Source of the DNA: Stutzerimonas stutzeri
GTDB taxonomy: Bacteria > Pseudomonadota > Gammaproteobacteria > Pseudomonadales > Pseudomonadaceae
Assembly: GCF_024448935.1 (NCBI RefSeq)
Contig: NZ_JAMOIE010000013.1
Location: 1-64,000, forward strand
Direction: 5' to 3'
Length of the DNA: 64,000 nt
A program made the position numbers and the translations under genes. Positions within the stretch are counted from its first letter, which is position 1. Each line of letters starts with the position of its first letter. Below, in pieces: positions 1 through 7,650 of this stretch. The notes beneath the pieces were generated by a model. That model did no database searches. It had not been told where the DNA came from and saw nothing but the letters and a program-made list of their open reading frames with translations.

Positions 1-2399
1 CTGGCCGGCGCAACTACGGGCGTATCGGGTTGCGCGGCCAGTGCTAAGGGCGCGGCGCTGATCCCCAGGGCTACAGCCCCGGCGGCGGCGAGGCGCTTGG
101 CGGCGGCGGTCACCTGCTTGAGCGGCCCGCCCTCGCCCGCCTGAAGGCCCTGCTCGAGGCCGGCCATGGTGTCACCACCAAGCCCGGCGAACACGCGCGA
201 CGGGGAATGGATGCCGAGCAGGCTCTTGAAGGTGCTGACCACGCTGTCAGCGGCGCCGGATATGGCGGAGGTGAGCTTGGGAAACATGCCCGTGACGCCG
301 CTGATCAGCCCCTGGATCATGTTGCTGCCGAACTCGCTGAATTTGTTCGGCAGGTCCACGCCGAAGTAGCTCATCACGCCGGCGAAGGCGCGGTAGAGCA
401 AGCCCAGCGGGCTGAAATTGAGCAGCAACGCGCCGATGCCGGCCAGGCCACCGGACACGCCCTCGCGGATCTCCGACCAGATGCCGAGGAAAAACGTCTT
501 GATCGGTTCCCAGTTGCGGTAGATCAGATAGGCGCCGCCAGCGATCGCGGTGATCGCCAGGCCGATGGGGTTCATCAGCAGCGCCCGACCGATGAACAAA
601 AGCCCCTTACCCACCAACGGCAACGCGGTCTTGCCCAGGTTCATCAGCGTGGTGGTCATGCCCAGGCCCTTGATGCCGAACAGCGTCATGCCGTAACGCA
701 CCATGGCGAACGGGCCGAGGATGCTGGCGATCGCCAGGGTGAGCCCGCCCATGCCGGCCATGAGGATGGCCACGCCTGCTGCTGTTTTGACGATGTTGGC
801 GGCGAGCTTGGGGTTCTCGGCGATCCAGCCCTTCACGCCGCCGATGATGCCGGTGAGCGTCTGGGTGATCTCGCGCATGGGGCCGTTCTGCTGTTCCTGC
901 AGTTGGATGCCCAGGTCTTCCCAGGCGCTGCCCATGGCGGAGAGGTCGCCGCGCAGGTTGTCGGCCATGGTCTTGGCCGTGGCGCTGGCTTCGCCCTCGG
1001 TGGCTTTGAGGGTGCTGACGAACTCCTGCAGCGCGCCGCTGCCGGCTTGCTTGACCAGCACCTGCAGGCCCGCCACGGCCTCTTCGCCGGCGATGGCCTT
1101 GAGTAGGCCGGCGCGGTCGGCGTCGCCCATGTGCTTGGTTGTCTTGTAGATCTCCTGCAGCACGGTGGGCAGGTCACGCAGGTTGCCCTGGGCGTCCACG
1201 GCGCTGATGCCGAGCTGGTCCAGTGCTTCGGCCGCTGATTTCGGCGGTGCGCTCAGGCGGTTGAGGATCGACCGAAGCGCGGTGCCGCCCATGCTGCCCT
1301 GAATGCCCGCATCGCCCAGCTTGCCCGCCATGGCGGCGACGGTCTCGATGTCCTGCCCTACTGAGGCGGCAACGGGCGCGGCGTACTTCATCGTCTCACC
1401 GAGCATCTGCAGGTTGACGTTGGAGCGGGTAAAGGTGCCGACCAGGACGTCACCCAGGCGCGCGGTTTCGCTCGCTTCCAGATTGAAGCCGGTGAGGATG
1501 TTGGAGGCGATGTCCGCCGTTTCAGCCAAGCCACTGTCGCCGGCTTTGGCCAGATCCAGCATGCCGGGCATCGCCGCCTGGATGGATTGCGCCTTGAAGC
1601 CGGCCATGGCCAGGAAGCCCTGGGCCTCAGCCGCCTGCCCCGCGGTGAATTGGGTGTTGGCACCCAGCTGGCGGGCCTGCTCGCGCAGCGCCGCCATGTC
1701 TTCGGATGCGGCATCGAGGCGGGTCAGCGACTGGACCTTGCTCATGGCGGCGTCGAACTCGAGCCCAGGCGCCATCAACCGCGCACCGGCGTAGAGGATG
1801 CCGCTGCCTGTGGCCAGCCCACCGGCGCCGGTGGCGGCCATGCTGCCGGCCAGCTGCTGGGTGCGCTCGTACTGCGCCTTGGCCTGGCCGAGGCGTTTCT
1901 GCTGGGTGGTGAGCTGCTTTAACCGCTGCTCCTGCTGAGCCAGCGTCTTGTTGGTGCCCTCTACGCGCTGGCGCAGCTCGCGCTCATGCTGGCCGAGGTT
2001 GTGGGTGCTGATGCCCGCCTCGCCCAGCTTGCCGCGCAGGCCCTGGAGCTCGCGCTGTTGTTCGCTGTGCTTTTGCTTGAGGGCGTGGCCCTGGCGGACC
2101 GCGCTCTGAAATTCTCGCGTCAGCGCTCGGGTGGGCGTGGCAGTGCTGGCCATTTCGCGCGAGAGCGCCTTGACGCGCTCGCGGTTGGCCTGCATGGCGC
2201 TGCCGGTTTGGTCAGCAGCGCCCTTGAGGTTACGGAATGAACTGATGTCCTTCTGCAGGGCCTGCAGGCCCTTGAGCTCGCCGCGGGTGTCCTTGAGTGC
2301 ACGGCCCAGGCTGGTGGCGCCGCTGGCAATGGTGCGCAGCGGCCGCGTGGCGTTGTCCAGCGCTTTCAGGTTGACCTTGAGGTTCAGATCACGCGCCAT
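1..2399 (-). CDS. T: Phage tail tape measure protein, P2 gpT-like (3' part outside window)
   Basis: The minus-strand frame is open from the ATG at 2399-2397 to the window edge, so at least 799 residues are present and the C-terminus is missing. The first 200 residues are rich in Lys, Gln, Glu and Arg with heptad-like spacing (coiled coil). They are followed by a TP901-family tape measure core and then hydrophobic Ala/Gly/Leu segments at roughly residues 590-680, as is usual for tape measures that insert into the host membrane. It sets tail length in a contractile tail. It lies directly downstream of E/E', as gpT does in P2, and its start overlaps the E' stop region, so the two are probably translationally coupled. 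The family assignment is secure from order and composition. Confidence 0.93.
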   Translation of the reverse strand, partial: MARDLNLKVNLKALDNATRPLRTIASGATSLGRALKDTRGELKGLQALQKDISSFRNLKGAADQTGSAMQANRERVKALSREMASTATPTRALTREFQSAVRQGHALKQKHSEQQRELQGLRGKLGEAGISTHNLGQHERELRQRVEGTNKTLAQQEQRLKQLTTQQKRLGQAKAQYERTQQLAGSMAATGAGGLATGSGILYAGARLMAPGLEFDAAMSKVQSLTRLDAASEDMAALREQARQLGANTQFTAGQAAEAQGFLAMAGFKAQSIQAAMPGMLDLAKAGDSGLAETADIASNILTGFNLEASETARLGDVLVGTFTRSNVNLQMLGETMKYAAPVAASVGQDIETVAAMAGKLGDAGIQGSMGGTALRSILNRLSAPPKSAAEALDQLGISAVDAQGNLRDLPTVLQEIYKTTKHMGDADRAGLLKAIAGEEAVAGLQVLVKQAGSGALQEFVSTLKATEGEASATAKTMADNLRGDLSAMGSAWEDLGIQLQEQQNGPMREITQTLTGIIGGVKGWIAENPKLAANIVKTAAGVAILMAGMGGLTLAIASILGPFAMVRYGMTLFGIKGLGMTTTLMNLGKTALPLVGKGLLFIGRALLMNPIGLAITAIAGGAYLIYRNWEPIKTFFLGIWSEIREGVSGGLAGIGALLLNFSPLGLLYRAFAGVMSYFGVDLPNKFSEFGSNMIQGLISGVTGMFPKLTSAISGAADSVVSTFKSLLGIHSPSRVFAGLGGDTMAGLEQGLQAGEGGPLKQVTAAAKRLAAAGAVALGISAAPLALAAQPDTPVVAPA

Positions 2400-2816
2400 G
2401 CGTGCGCTCCCATCGTTCGATGGCGCGCTCGCGCCAGTCCATCAGTTCATCCAGCGGCATGGCGTTCATCTGCTCCGGCCCCCAGTGGAACACCAGGGCG
2501 ATGTCGGCCATGGCCTCGTCTACGCTTCGAGGGAGCCGGCCGTCTTCTGCAAAAAACCCGCGATGGCATCCGCGCAGCCCAGCAGATCGGCCACGTCCAG
2601 GGCGGCGACTTCCTGCTCGGTAAGGGTCGGCTGGCTGATGCGCGGCACCAGGCGAATGGTGGCGTTGACGTCGCCGTTGATCAGGTCGGCCAGCTTGAGG
2701 CCGCGCAGCTCGCCGGCAGCCGGCTTGCGCAGGGTGATTTCGGTGATGCTGTTCTTCTCGCCGCGCTGGATCGGCTGCTCGAGGACGATGGGGTCGCTTT
2801 GGGTTGGCTTGCTCAT
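2389..2816 (-). CDS. E': Tail assembly chaperone gpE+E' made by -1 frameshift
   Basis: The E frame (2816 down) can shift -1 at the TTTTTTG at 2556-2550. The new frame stays open through an internal ATG at 2511 and stops at 2391-2389. The extension is short and resembles the GpE family (acidic, with Trp-Arg-Glu-Arg near its end). Two products sharing an N-terminus and encoded just before the tape measure gene are the rule for tail assembly chaperones that coat the tape measure protein. P2 uses the same heptamer (established knowledge). The shift itself is inferred from the sequence. An independent start at 2511, giving a 40-residue protein, cannot be excluded. Confidence 0.8.
2520..2816 (-). 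CDS. E: Tail assembly protein gpE (zero-frame product)
   Basis: This 98-residue protein matches the size and position of P2 gpE between the tail tube gene FII and the tape measure gene T. Its middle contains an Ile-Thr-Glu-Ile-Thr-Leu-Arg-Lys-Pro segment typical of the gpE/gp41 tail assembly family, and the frame ends in Leu-Glu-Ala-stop. It is the short, unshifted product of the E/E' pair and probably acts as a chaperone for tape measure assembly. It lies 55 bp downstream of FII in the same leftward operon. Confidence 0.9.
   Translation of the reverse strand: MSKPTQSDPIVLEQPIQRGEKNSITEITLRKPAAGELRGLKLADLINGDVNATIRLVPRISQPTLTEQEVAALDVADLLGCADAIAGFLQKTAGSLEA
2550..2556 (-). promoter_or_regulatory. 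Programmed -1 frameshift site T TTT TTG
   Basis: Read on the minus strand the heptamer is T TTT TTG, in phase with the gpE codons Gly-Phe-Leu. It lies 30 bases before the gpE stop. Slipping one base back leads into the open E' frame. It is the same slippery heptamer reported for P2 E/E'. Confidence 0.8.
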
Positions 2817-2871
2817 GGGGTTGCTCCTTGGATTGAGTCAGGAGCGCCGGCGCGTGCGCCGGGCGCCGGGC

Positions 2872-3387
2872 TTACAGGCCGATGGCCTTGCGGTGTTCGG
2901 CGAGGCGGTCGTCGCCGTTGACGATGAAGACGTAGTTGAGCAGGTCGATTTCGATCTCGACGTTGCCGTCCACGCTGAGCTTGTAGTAGCTGCAGGTGGT
3001 GGTGAAGGAATGCTCGGTGTCTTCACCGGGCTCGGCATCGCCGAAGTCGATTTCTTCATGCCGGCCGCGGACCACTACTTCGACGGCGGTGACCGCGCCG
3101 GTGTCGTCCTGCTGCACGGAGCCGGCCCAGCGCAGCATCACGCCGTCCGCCTGCACGGCGCCGAACTGGCGCAGGACGGTCAGGTCCCAGCCGCCGAGGG
3201 TCCATTCGAGCTGGATGCCATCGTCGGAATGGCCCATGTCGACCTTGACGGGGCCGTCCATGCCGGCGCCGCGCCAGGCTTCCAGCTTGCGGCTGAGGAT
3301 GGGCAGGGTGACGGACTTGCACTGGCCAACGTAGCTGTTGCCGTCGTTGAACAGGTTCATGTGCTTGAGTTTCTTGGGCAGGGCCAT
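2872..3387 (-). CDS. FII: Major tail tube protein gpFII
   Basis: This 171-residue protein matches the P2 FII family, which forms the inner tube of the contractile tail. The N-terminus (Met-Ala-Leu-Pro-Lys-Lys-Leu-Lys with Asn-Leu-Phe-Asn following) and the C-terminal Asp-Val/Leu-Asn-Tyr-Val-type strand are typical. It lies 47 bp downstream of the sheath gene FI and upstream of E, exactly as in P2, and would be transcribed from the promoter region ahead of FI. No irregularities were seen. Confidence 0.95.
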   Translation of the reverse strand: MALPKKLKHMNLFNDGNSYVGQCKSVTLPILSRKLEAWRGAGMDGPVKVDMGHSDDGIQLEWTLGGWDLTVLRQFGAVQADGVMLRWAGSVQQDDTGAVTAVEVVVRGRHEEIDFGDAEPGEDTEHSFTTTCSYYKLSVDGNVEIEIDLLNYVFIVNGDDRLAEHRKAIGL

Positions 3388-3434
3388 GGCTGGGCGCTCC
3401 TACGGCGCGGCCGGGGCCGCGCAGGTGTATGGGG

Positions 3435-4607
3435 TTAGGCGTTGACGCGGTTGGCGAAGTCGACCAGGTAGCGGTCGGTGATGCGCTGGCGCAGCATCAG
3501 ATTTTCCAGCGGCGGCACGGGCGTGTAGTCGTAGTCGAGATACAGCTTGCCGGCCTTGAGGGTGTCCTTGTCGTTGGCGGCCTCGTCGTACCAGCACTCG
3601 CCGCCGATCAGGTAGCCGTTGCGGATCAGCTCGCGGAACTTGGCGTTGATGCCTTCGACGATGTCGCGCACGAGGCTCGCGTGCATCGGTTTGTCCACCG
3701 CCCAGAAGTGCGCCTCGGCCATGGTGTCGGCCAGTACCTGGGCGGTGCGGGTGTAGTTCTCGAAGGCGAACAGCGGGTCGGCGCTGGTGGTGCGACTGCC
3801 CCAGAAGCGGAAGCCGTCACGGCGGATCAGGGTGGTGACCTCGTCGGCGTTGAGCAGGCCGGCATCGGTGGCCGGATTCTGCAGGTCGAAGTAGATGTCT
3901 TTCGAGAGGCCGGTGACGCCGTTGACCGGCACGTTGGAGAGCGTCTTGTGCCAGCCGATCTGCTCGTCCAGCTTGGCGCGCAGGCCCAGGGCGCGGGCGA
4001 TGGCGCTGGCCGGCGCGTTGGCGTTCGCCACGGTGTCCCAGGAGACGAAGTCCGGCCAGATGAGCATCAGCTCACGGGCGCCGAAACCGGCGCGGTAGGC
4101 CAGGGCCTCGGATACGGTCTCGCAGCCGTAGGCGTTGGCGTAGGCGAAGCCGCGCAGCTGCTCGGCAATGCTGACCAGCTCGGCGGTGACCGGCAGCGAG
4201 TCGAGCCCCGGCACGCCGAGAATGCGCGGGCGCACGCCCAGCTGGGCCTCGGCGGCGAGCAGCGCCTTCATGCCCAGGTATTCGCCGGCGGGGCTTACGC
4301 CGCCGATGAGGTTGCTGGTTGTGGCGGCTTCGTCGATGCCTTCTTCCACGCGCACCACGACGGTGACGGGCGAGGCCTGGTCGGCGATGGCATCGAGGCT
4401 GCGGGCCAGGGTGCCCTGCTCGCCGGCGGAACCGGAGGCGGTGAGCACGTCAGTGAGCAGCACGGGTTTGTTCAGCGGGAACGTGACCGCATCGGCATCG
4501 GATGCGGTGCAGACCATGCCGACCACGGCGGTGGCCACGGTGCGGATCGGGCGCGTGCCCTCGTTGATTTCGACGACGCGCACGCCGTGATGGTAATCGG
4601 TGGCCAT
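3435..4607 (-). CDS. FI: Contractile tail sheath protein gpFI
   Basis: This 390-residue protein has the length and layout of P2 FI sheath protein. It begins with a Tyr-His-His-Gly-Val-Arg-Val segment, has an Arg-Phe-Trp-Gly-Ser-Arg-Thr motif near residue 265, and a C-terminal [12 protein letters not shown] motif seen across sheath proteins. It polymerises around the FII tube and contracts on infection. It is the first gene of the FI-FII-E-T operon; an Ogr-type dyad lies about 85-100 bp upstream of its start. It lies directly downstream of the DGR cassette. Confidence 0.96.
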   Translation of the reverse strand: MATDYHHGVRVVEINEGTRPIRTVATAVVGMVCTASDADAVTFPLNKPVLLTDVLTASGSAGEQGTLARSLDAIADQASPVTVVVRVEEGIDEAATTSNLIGGVSPAGEYLGMKALLAAEAQLGVRPRILGVPGLDSLPVTAELVSIAEQLRGFAYANAYGCETVSEALAYRAGFGARELMLIWPDFVSWDTVANANAPASAIARALGLRAKLDEQIGWHKTLSNVPVNGVTGLSKDIYFDLQNPATDAGLLNADEVTTLIRRDGFRFWGSRTTSADPLFAFENYTRTAQVLADTMAEAHFWAVDKPMHASLVRDIVEGINAKFRELIRNGYLIGGECWYDEAANDKDTLKAGKLYLDYDYTPVPPLENLMLRQRITDRYLVDFANRVNA

Positions 4608-4690
4608 GGGTAAAAGGCTCCTGGGGCAAGTGCCAGATCAGTGAGCCTTGATCGTGACGCGCGCGCGGCGCGACCGCACCGTGCGGGCCG

Positions 4691-4709
4691 TGTAAGGGGT
4701 GGCGCTACA
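4691..4709 (-). promoter_or_regulatory. Presumed Ogr-type late activator site upstream of FI (P2 PF equivalent)
   Basis: A TGTA-N11-TACA dyad lies 84 bp upstream of the FI start. Two further copies with the same arms and spacing lie before V and between O and P. P2 late promoters carry an upstream TGT...ACA dyad bound by the zinc-finger activator Ogr. My spacing between TGT and ACA is 13, one more than I recall for P2, so the cognate activator may differ slightly. Confidence 0.7.
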
Positions 4710-4719
4710 GCACGCCGAA

Positions 4720-4752
4720 GCCCGCCGCGGCGATGGCCGCTGCCGGGCGGGC
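4720..4752 (-). other. Strong nested hairpin just after the reverse transcriptase gene
   Basis: The outer arms 4720-4726 and 4746-4752 pair over 7 bp. Inside, 4727-4731 pairs with 4736-4740 around a 4-base loop. It begins 3 bases past the RT stop codon and has no T-run, so it is not a classic intrinsic terminator. It could protect the 3' end of the DGR transcript or separate it from the FI promoter. Confidence 0.45.
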
Positions 4753-4754
4753 GG

Positions 4755-5807
4755 TCAGGCATGGCCGGCGCCCTTCGAAAAGCGGAACTCGGACAAGATC
4801 TTCTCGCGCAGGCCAAGGGTGTCCGCATGGCTGGCATGGGCAATCCAGCTATGCACGACCGGGCGTATATGTTCGTGATCTATGCGGCCTTCAGCGTAAT
4901 GGCGCTGTAGTCGTTTCAAGCTGGTCTTTATCCGCTTGATGCTGTCGCGACGAAGGCGGCGATGGGTCGGGTATATGCGATAACCCACGAAGTCGAGCGC
5001 CAGTCCGTTTTTGTTTGCGACTGGTGTTACTTGCGTCTTGTGGTTTGTTCGTAGCTGCAGGTTCTCTTGCAGCCAGTCTTCTATATGTGCGCGCGCAGAG
5101 TGCAGGTAGTTCTTGTCGTGGTGGATGATGCAAAAGTCATCCATGTAGCGAATGTACTGCTTGACCTGCATGTTCTGCTTAACTTCGACGTCCAGTTGGT
5201 GCAGGTAGATATTGGCCATCAACTGGCTTGTCAGGTTGCCAATCGGAATACCGTAATCAGTATCGGCGCCATCGGCGTAAATAACGGTGCGGATCAGATC
5301 AAGCGTGCGCGCGCAGGCGATGTTGCGCGCGAGGATATGCAGGATGGTGGGCCGGTGAATGCTGGCGAAGTATTTCGCGATATCGGCCTTCAGCGCGTAG
5401 ACGCGGCCGTGGCCGCGCTGGGTCGCGCGCAGGTAGTGCTCAACACGATCGGCGCAGGCATGGGTGCCGCGCCCCGCCCTGCAGGCGTAGCTGTCGGCGA
5501 TGAAGCGTGCCTCGAAAATGGGCTCGATGATGTTGTTGATGGCATGCTGCAGCACGCGGTCGCGGAACGGCAGCGCGGCGATTTGCCGGGGCTTGGGTGA
5601 CAGAACGGTGAAGTAGCGGTAGGCGCCGGGGCTGTAGCACTGCCAGATCAGTTCGTTCTGCAGCGCGATCAGGTTGCCTTCCAGGTCCATTTCGAAACGC
5701 AGCACTTCGCGGTTGAGGCGCTTGCCTTTGCGTGCCTTTGTCCAGGCGTCGTACAGGTTCGCGAAGCTGTAAATCTGTTCGTACAAACCGCCATAGCTGG
5801 TAGGCAT
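4755..5807 (-). CDS. DGR reverse transcriptase
   Basis: This 350-residue protein is a group-II-intron-related reverse transcriptase of the DGR clade. Visible motifs: an N-terminal RT0-like region; Leu-Ser-Pro-Lys-Pro-Arg-Gln-Ile near residue 70; Ala-Asp-Ile-Ala-Lys-Tyr-Phe (motif 3, first catalytic Asp) near 143; Ile-Pro-Ile-Gly-Asn-Leu-Thr-Ser-Gln near 190, the SQ form diagnostic of DGRs (other RTs have SP); and Tyr-Met-Asp-Asp near 220 with the catalytic Asp pair. There is no maturase or endonuclease domain. It should copy the template-repeat RNA with errors at adenines, together with the Avd protein encoded upstream. Order target-avd-TR-RT is the Bordetella BPP-1 order. The gene looks intact. 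The start at 5807 sits downstream of a GGAACAG-type ribosome site. Confidence 0.96.
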   Translation of the reverse strand: MPTSYGGLYEQIYSFANLYDAWTKARKGKRLNREVLRFEMDLEGNLIALQNELIWQCYSPGAYRYFTVLSPKPRQIAALPFRDRVLQHAINNIIEPIFEARFIADSYACRAGRGTHACADRVEHYLRATQRGHGRVYALKADIAKYFASIHRPTILHILARNIACARTLDLIRTVIYADGADTDYGIPIGNLTSQLMANIYLHQLDVEVKQNMQVKQYIRYMDDFCIIHHDKNYLHSARAHIEDWLQENLQLRTNHKTQVTPVANKNGLALDFVGYRIYPTHRRLRRDSIKRIKTSLKRLQRHYAEGRIDHEHIRPVVHSWIAHASHADTLGLREKILSEFRFSKGAGHA

Positions 5808-5982
5808 GGCTGTTCCTTAGCCGGTCGGCAGTAGTTCCACTCTGAGAGATAGTGCGGTCGGCCCAGCGTTCAATTCCGTTACTGGCTGGGGCCGGCCTGT
5901 TGATGTTTCGGTTTTCACCGAGGCTAGTGCGTCCTTTTGTGTGTGTACTGCCCAGCAGCCCGTAAGCGACTGGTTTCGGACT
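5808..5982 (-). ncRNA. TR-to-RT spacer of the DGR RNA
   Basis: About 175 bases separate the template repeat from the RT start. In BPP-1 the corresponding spacer is part of the structured template RNA needed for cDNA priming (established knowledge). An open frame runs through TR and spacer into the RT gene, but it overlaps the RT in another phase and is not considered a gene. RNA function here is inferred from position only. Confidence 0.5.
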
Positions 5983-6105
5983 TAACACAAGAGCGGGACG
6001 GGCGCCGATGTTGCTGTTCGCGTTCGAGCGAGGGTTGTTCAAGTTGAGATAGCGCAACCCGGCATTGGCACCGTTGTTCCAATTGCCACCACGAAACGGC
6101 AGGCG
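5983..6105 (-). repeat. DGR template repeat (TR)
   Basis: The 123-bp segment aligns without gaps to 6523-6645 at a fixed offset of 540 bp. Read on the minus strand it is rich in AAC/AAT codons at the positions that vary in the target. Hand count: 24 adenines, of which 15 differ from the variable repeat, against 12 differences at 99 other positions. It begins 10 bp after the avd stop codon. The end nearest the RT (5985-6006) is GC-rich, as expected for the region that guides homing, though it carries a few mismatches with the VR. Confidence 0.93.
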
Positions 6106-6115
6106 AGTTAACGCA

Positions 6116-6457
6116 TTAGCCCTGTTGCGATTTCATCCAGCCGCCGATCATTCGCCCCAGCTCATCATTCATTCTGGCCCAATGCTCATATTTCTTAAGG
6201 TCAATATATTGCAGGCTGAAAGCCGTGCGTACTTGTGACCGAAGAACATCAAGCTCTGCGTCAAGATCGGTGAGAGTGGTTTTCTTGTGATAGCGCTTGT
6301 TGCAGATGATGATCATGCGGAGCAACTTCCACACGGTTTCCCGTATTTCCGCTCCTAGCACATGCCGTTCGAACTTTGGGAAGTGTCGAATGGTGACATA
6401 GGCGTACTGGATCATTTCTTCACAGCGCTGGCGAATCAGTAGATCGGCATGCGACAC
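6116..6457 (-). CDS. avd: DGR accessory protein Avd-like (four-helix bundle)
   Basis: This 113-residue basic, Leu/Ile/Arg-rich protein lies between target gene and template repeat, where avd lies in BPP-1. Helical segments are visible at about residues 3-30, 32-58, 60-88 and 90-110, with the His-Val-Leu-Gly-Ala-Glu-Ile-Arg turn common in the Avd/S23 ribosomal intervening sequence (23S IVP-like) family. It should form a pentamer that binds the RT and template RNA and is needed for mutagenic reverse transcription. A GGAGCT ribosome site at 6461-6466 supports the start at 6457. It looks intact. Confidence 0.88.
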   Translation of the reverse strand: MSHADLLIRQRCEEMIQYAYVTIRHFPKFERHVLGAEIRETVWKLLRMIIICNKRYHKKTTLTDLDAELDVLRSQVRTAFSLQYIDLKKYEHWARMNDELGRMIGGWMKSQQG

Positions 6458-6477
6458 AGAAGCTCCTTAAAGGCAGA

Positions 6478-6491
6478 GCGCGCTATCGCGC
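6478..6491 (-). other. Small GC hairpin downstream of the variable repeat
   Basis: The arms 6478-6482 and 6487-6491 pair over 5 GC base pairs around a 4-base loop, starting about 30 bp past the target stop codon. Several DGRs need a short hairpin or cruciform just after the variable repeat for efficient homing. This one is shorter and more distant than the BPP-1 element, so the role is only a suggestion. Confidence 0.35.
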
Positions 6492-6519
6492 GCCCCGCAG
6501 ATTGCCATTAGGCAGATTG

Positions 6520-7632
6520 TCAGAGCACAAAAGCGGGCCGGGCGCCGAAGTTGCTGCCGACGCTCGAGCGCGGGTTGAACAGGCCGAGATAGCGCAACCC
6601 GGCACCGGAGCCGCTGTCCCAGCCGCCACCACGGAGCGGCAGGCGCTCGCCGTAGTTGCGCATATAGATGGTGTCGCTGTCGGCGATATCGGCATGCCGG
6701 AACAGCCCCAGGGCACGCAGGATGGACGGCACGGTGACGCCAGCCGCAGTTGTGAGGGAGTTGAATACCCCGCTCATGCTGCCCGCGGCGTTGCTGCTAT
6801 CACCGGCGGTGCCGTTGCGGTTGACGATGGTGTCGCTCAGGATCGGCGTGCCGCCGTTGCCGGTGGTGGTCGCGGTCGGCGAGTCGAACTTCGCTGTGCC
6901 GGCGGTACCAGGTGCAACCAGGGCGCCGTCGCTCAGGCGAATCGCCTTCCAAGCGGTGGAGCCGGAGGACAGATCAGCGAATGCCGCATCGTTGTTCGGG
7001 ATGATCTGGATTTCGCCGTCAACCAGGCGCAGACCGCCCTGCCATTCCCACACGTTGCCAACCAGATCGGACACGCCGGCCGAGCTGTTGTCATGGCGCC
7101 ACGATGCCGGGCCGGAGCCAGTCAGCACGCAGCCATCGCCGGATGACGCGCCAGGGCTGCCGCCATCGACGCGGCGGGCGGTCTCGAAGGTTGAATCGGA
7201 GCTGAGGCCGTAGTTGGTGTTGCCGCGCGGCGTGAAGCCGTTTTTGTGGCACCACAGCTGCAGCGCGGCCCATTCGGCGTTGGTCATAATGTGCCAGCCG
7301 GCGCCGTTGGCGCGGACGGTGCTGTTGAAGCTGTCGAAGTTTGTGCTGCGCGCAGGATCAACGCCGGGCAGGCTCAGCAGCTCGCCATTTTTGATGATGC
7401 CGGCGTAGCTGCCGAGGAACAGTTCGCTCTTCTGCGCGCCGTTGACGATGAATGCCGGGTGAATGCCGGTACCCAGGTCAGCAGAGGCGTCGGCGACGTC
7501 CTGCAGGTTGAACGCGGGGATGACGTTCATATAGGTCGGCTGACCCTTGGCGGTGCGCAGCACGGTCTGGCGGCCACCGGAGGCGGCCTCGACGGAGGCG
7601 CGCAGGTCGTCTTTGATGTGAATAGTTGGCAT
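6520..7632 (-). CDS. DGR target protein with C-terminal lectin (FGE/SUMF-like) fold
   Basis: This 370-residue protein has a short N-terminal segment, then a formylglycine-generating-enzyme-like/C-type lectin domain. Recognisable pieces are Trp-His-Ile-Met-Thr-Asn-Ala-Glu-Trp near residue 110, Asp-Leu-Val-Gly-Asn-Val-Trp-Glu-Trp near 195, and the terminal Leu-Arg-Gly-Gly-Gly-Trp-Asp-Ser core ending in Gly-Ala-Arg-Pro-Ala-Phe. In DGR targets this C-terminal face displays the variable residues around a stable scaffold. It lies among tail fibre genes, so it probably forms or tips a receptor-binding fibre (inference). No FGE catalysis is expected: such DGR targets use the fold only for binding. 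A start at 7632 with an AAGGAAG ribosome site is well placed. Confidence 0.93.
   Translation of the reverse strand: MPTIHIKDDLRASVEAASGGRQTVLRTAKGQPTYMNVIPAFNLQDVADASADLGTGIHPAFIVNGAQKSELFLGSYAGIIKNGELLSLPGVDPARSTNFDSFNSTVRANGAGWHIMTNAEWAALQLWCHKNGFTPRGNTNYGLSSDSTFETARRVDGGSPGASSGDGCVLTGSGPASWRHDNSSAGVSDLVGNVWEWQGGLRLVDGEIQIIPNNDAAFADLSSGSTAWKAIRLSDGALVAPGTAGTAKFDSPTATTTGNGGTPILSDTIVNRNGTAGDSSNAAGSMSGVFNSLTTAAGVTVPSILRALGLFRHADIADSDTIYMRNYGERLPLRGGGWDSGSGAGLRYLGLFNPRSSVGSNFGARPAFVL
6523..6645 (-). repeat. DGR variable repeat (VR) at the 3' end of the target gene
   Basis: It encodes residues 330-370 of the target protein and ends at the stop codon. It aligns gap-free with the TR at 5983-6105. 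The adenine-derived codon changes fall at residues 337, 339, 340, 343, 350, 352, 357, 359 and 362, eight of them from Asn codons and one from an Ile codon in the TR. Twelve further differences are not at TR adenines and five of those within the core are T-to-C (target strand), mostly silent. Confidence 0.93.
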
Positions 7633-7650
7633 GTGCAGGCTTCCTTTCGG

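Noticed and set aside
4720-4752. Rho-independent terminator after the RT gene
   Set aside because: The hairpin is strong but is not followed by a T-run on the transcribed strand, so it is listed only as a hairpin.
5440-6057. Open frame reading through the template repeat into the RT gene
   Set aside because: It starts inside the TR and overlaps the RT in another phase. The TR resembles protein only because it is a copy of the target's coding end.
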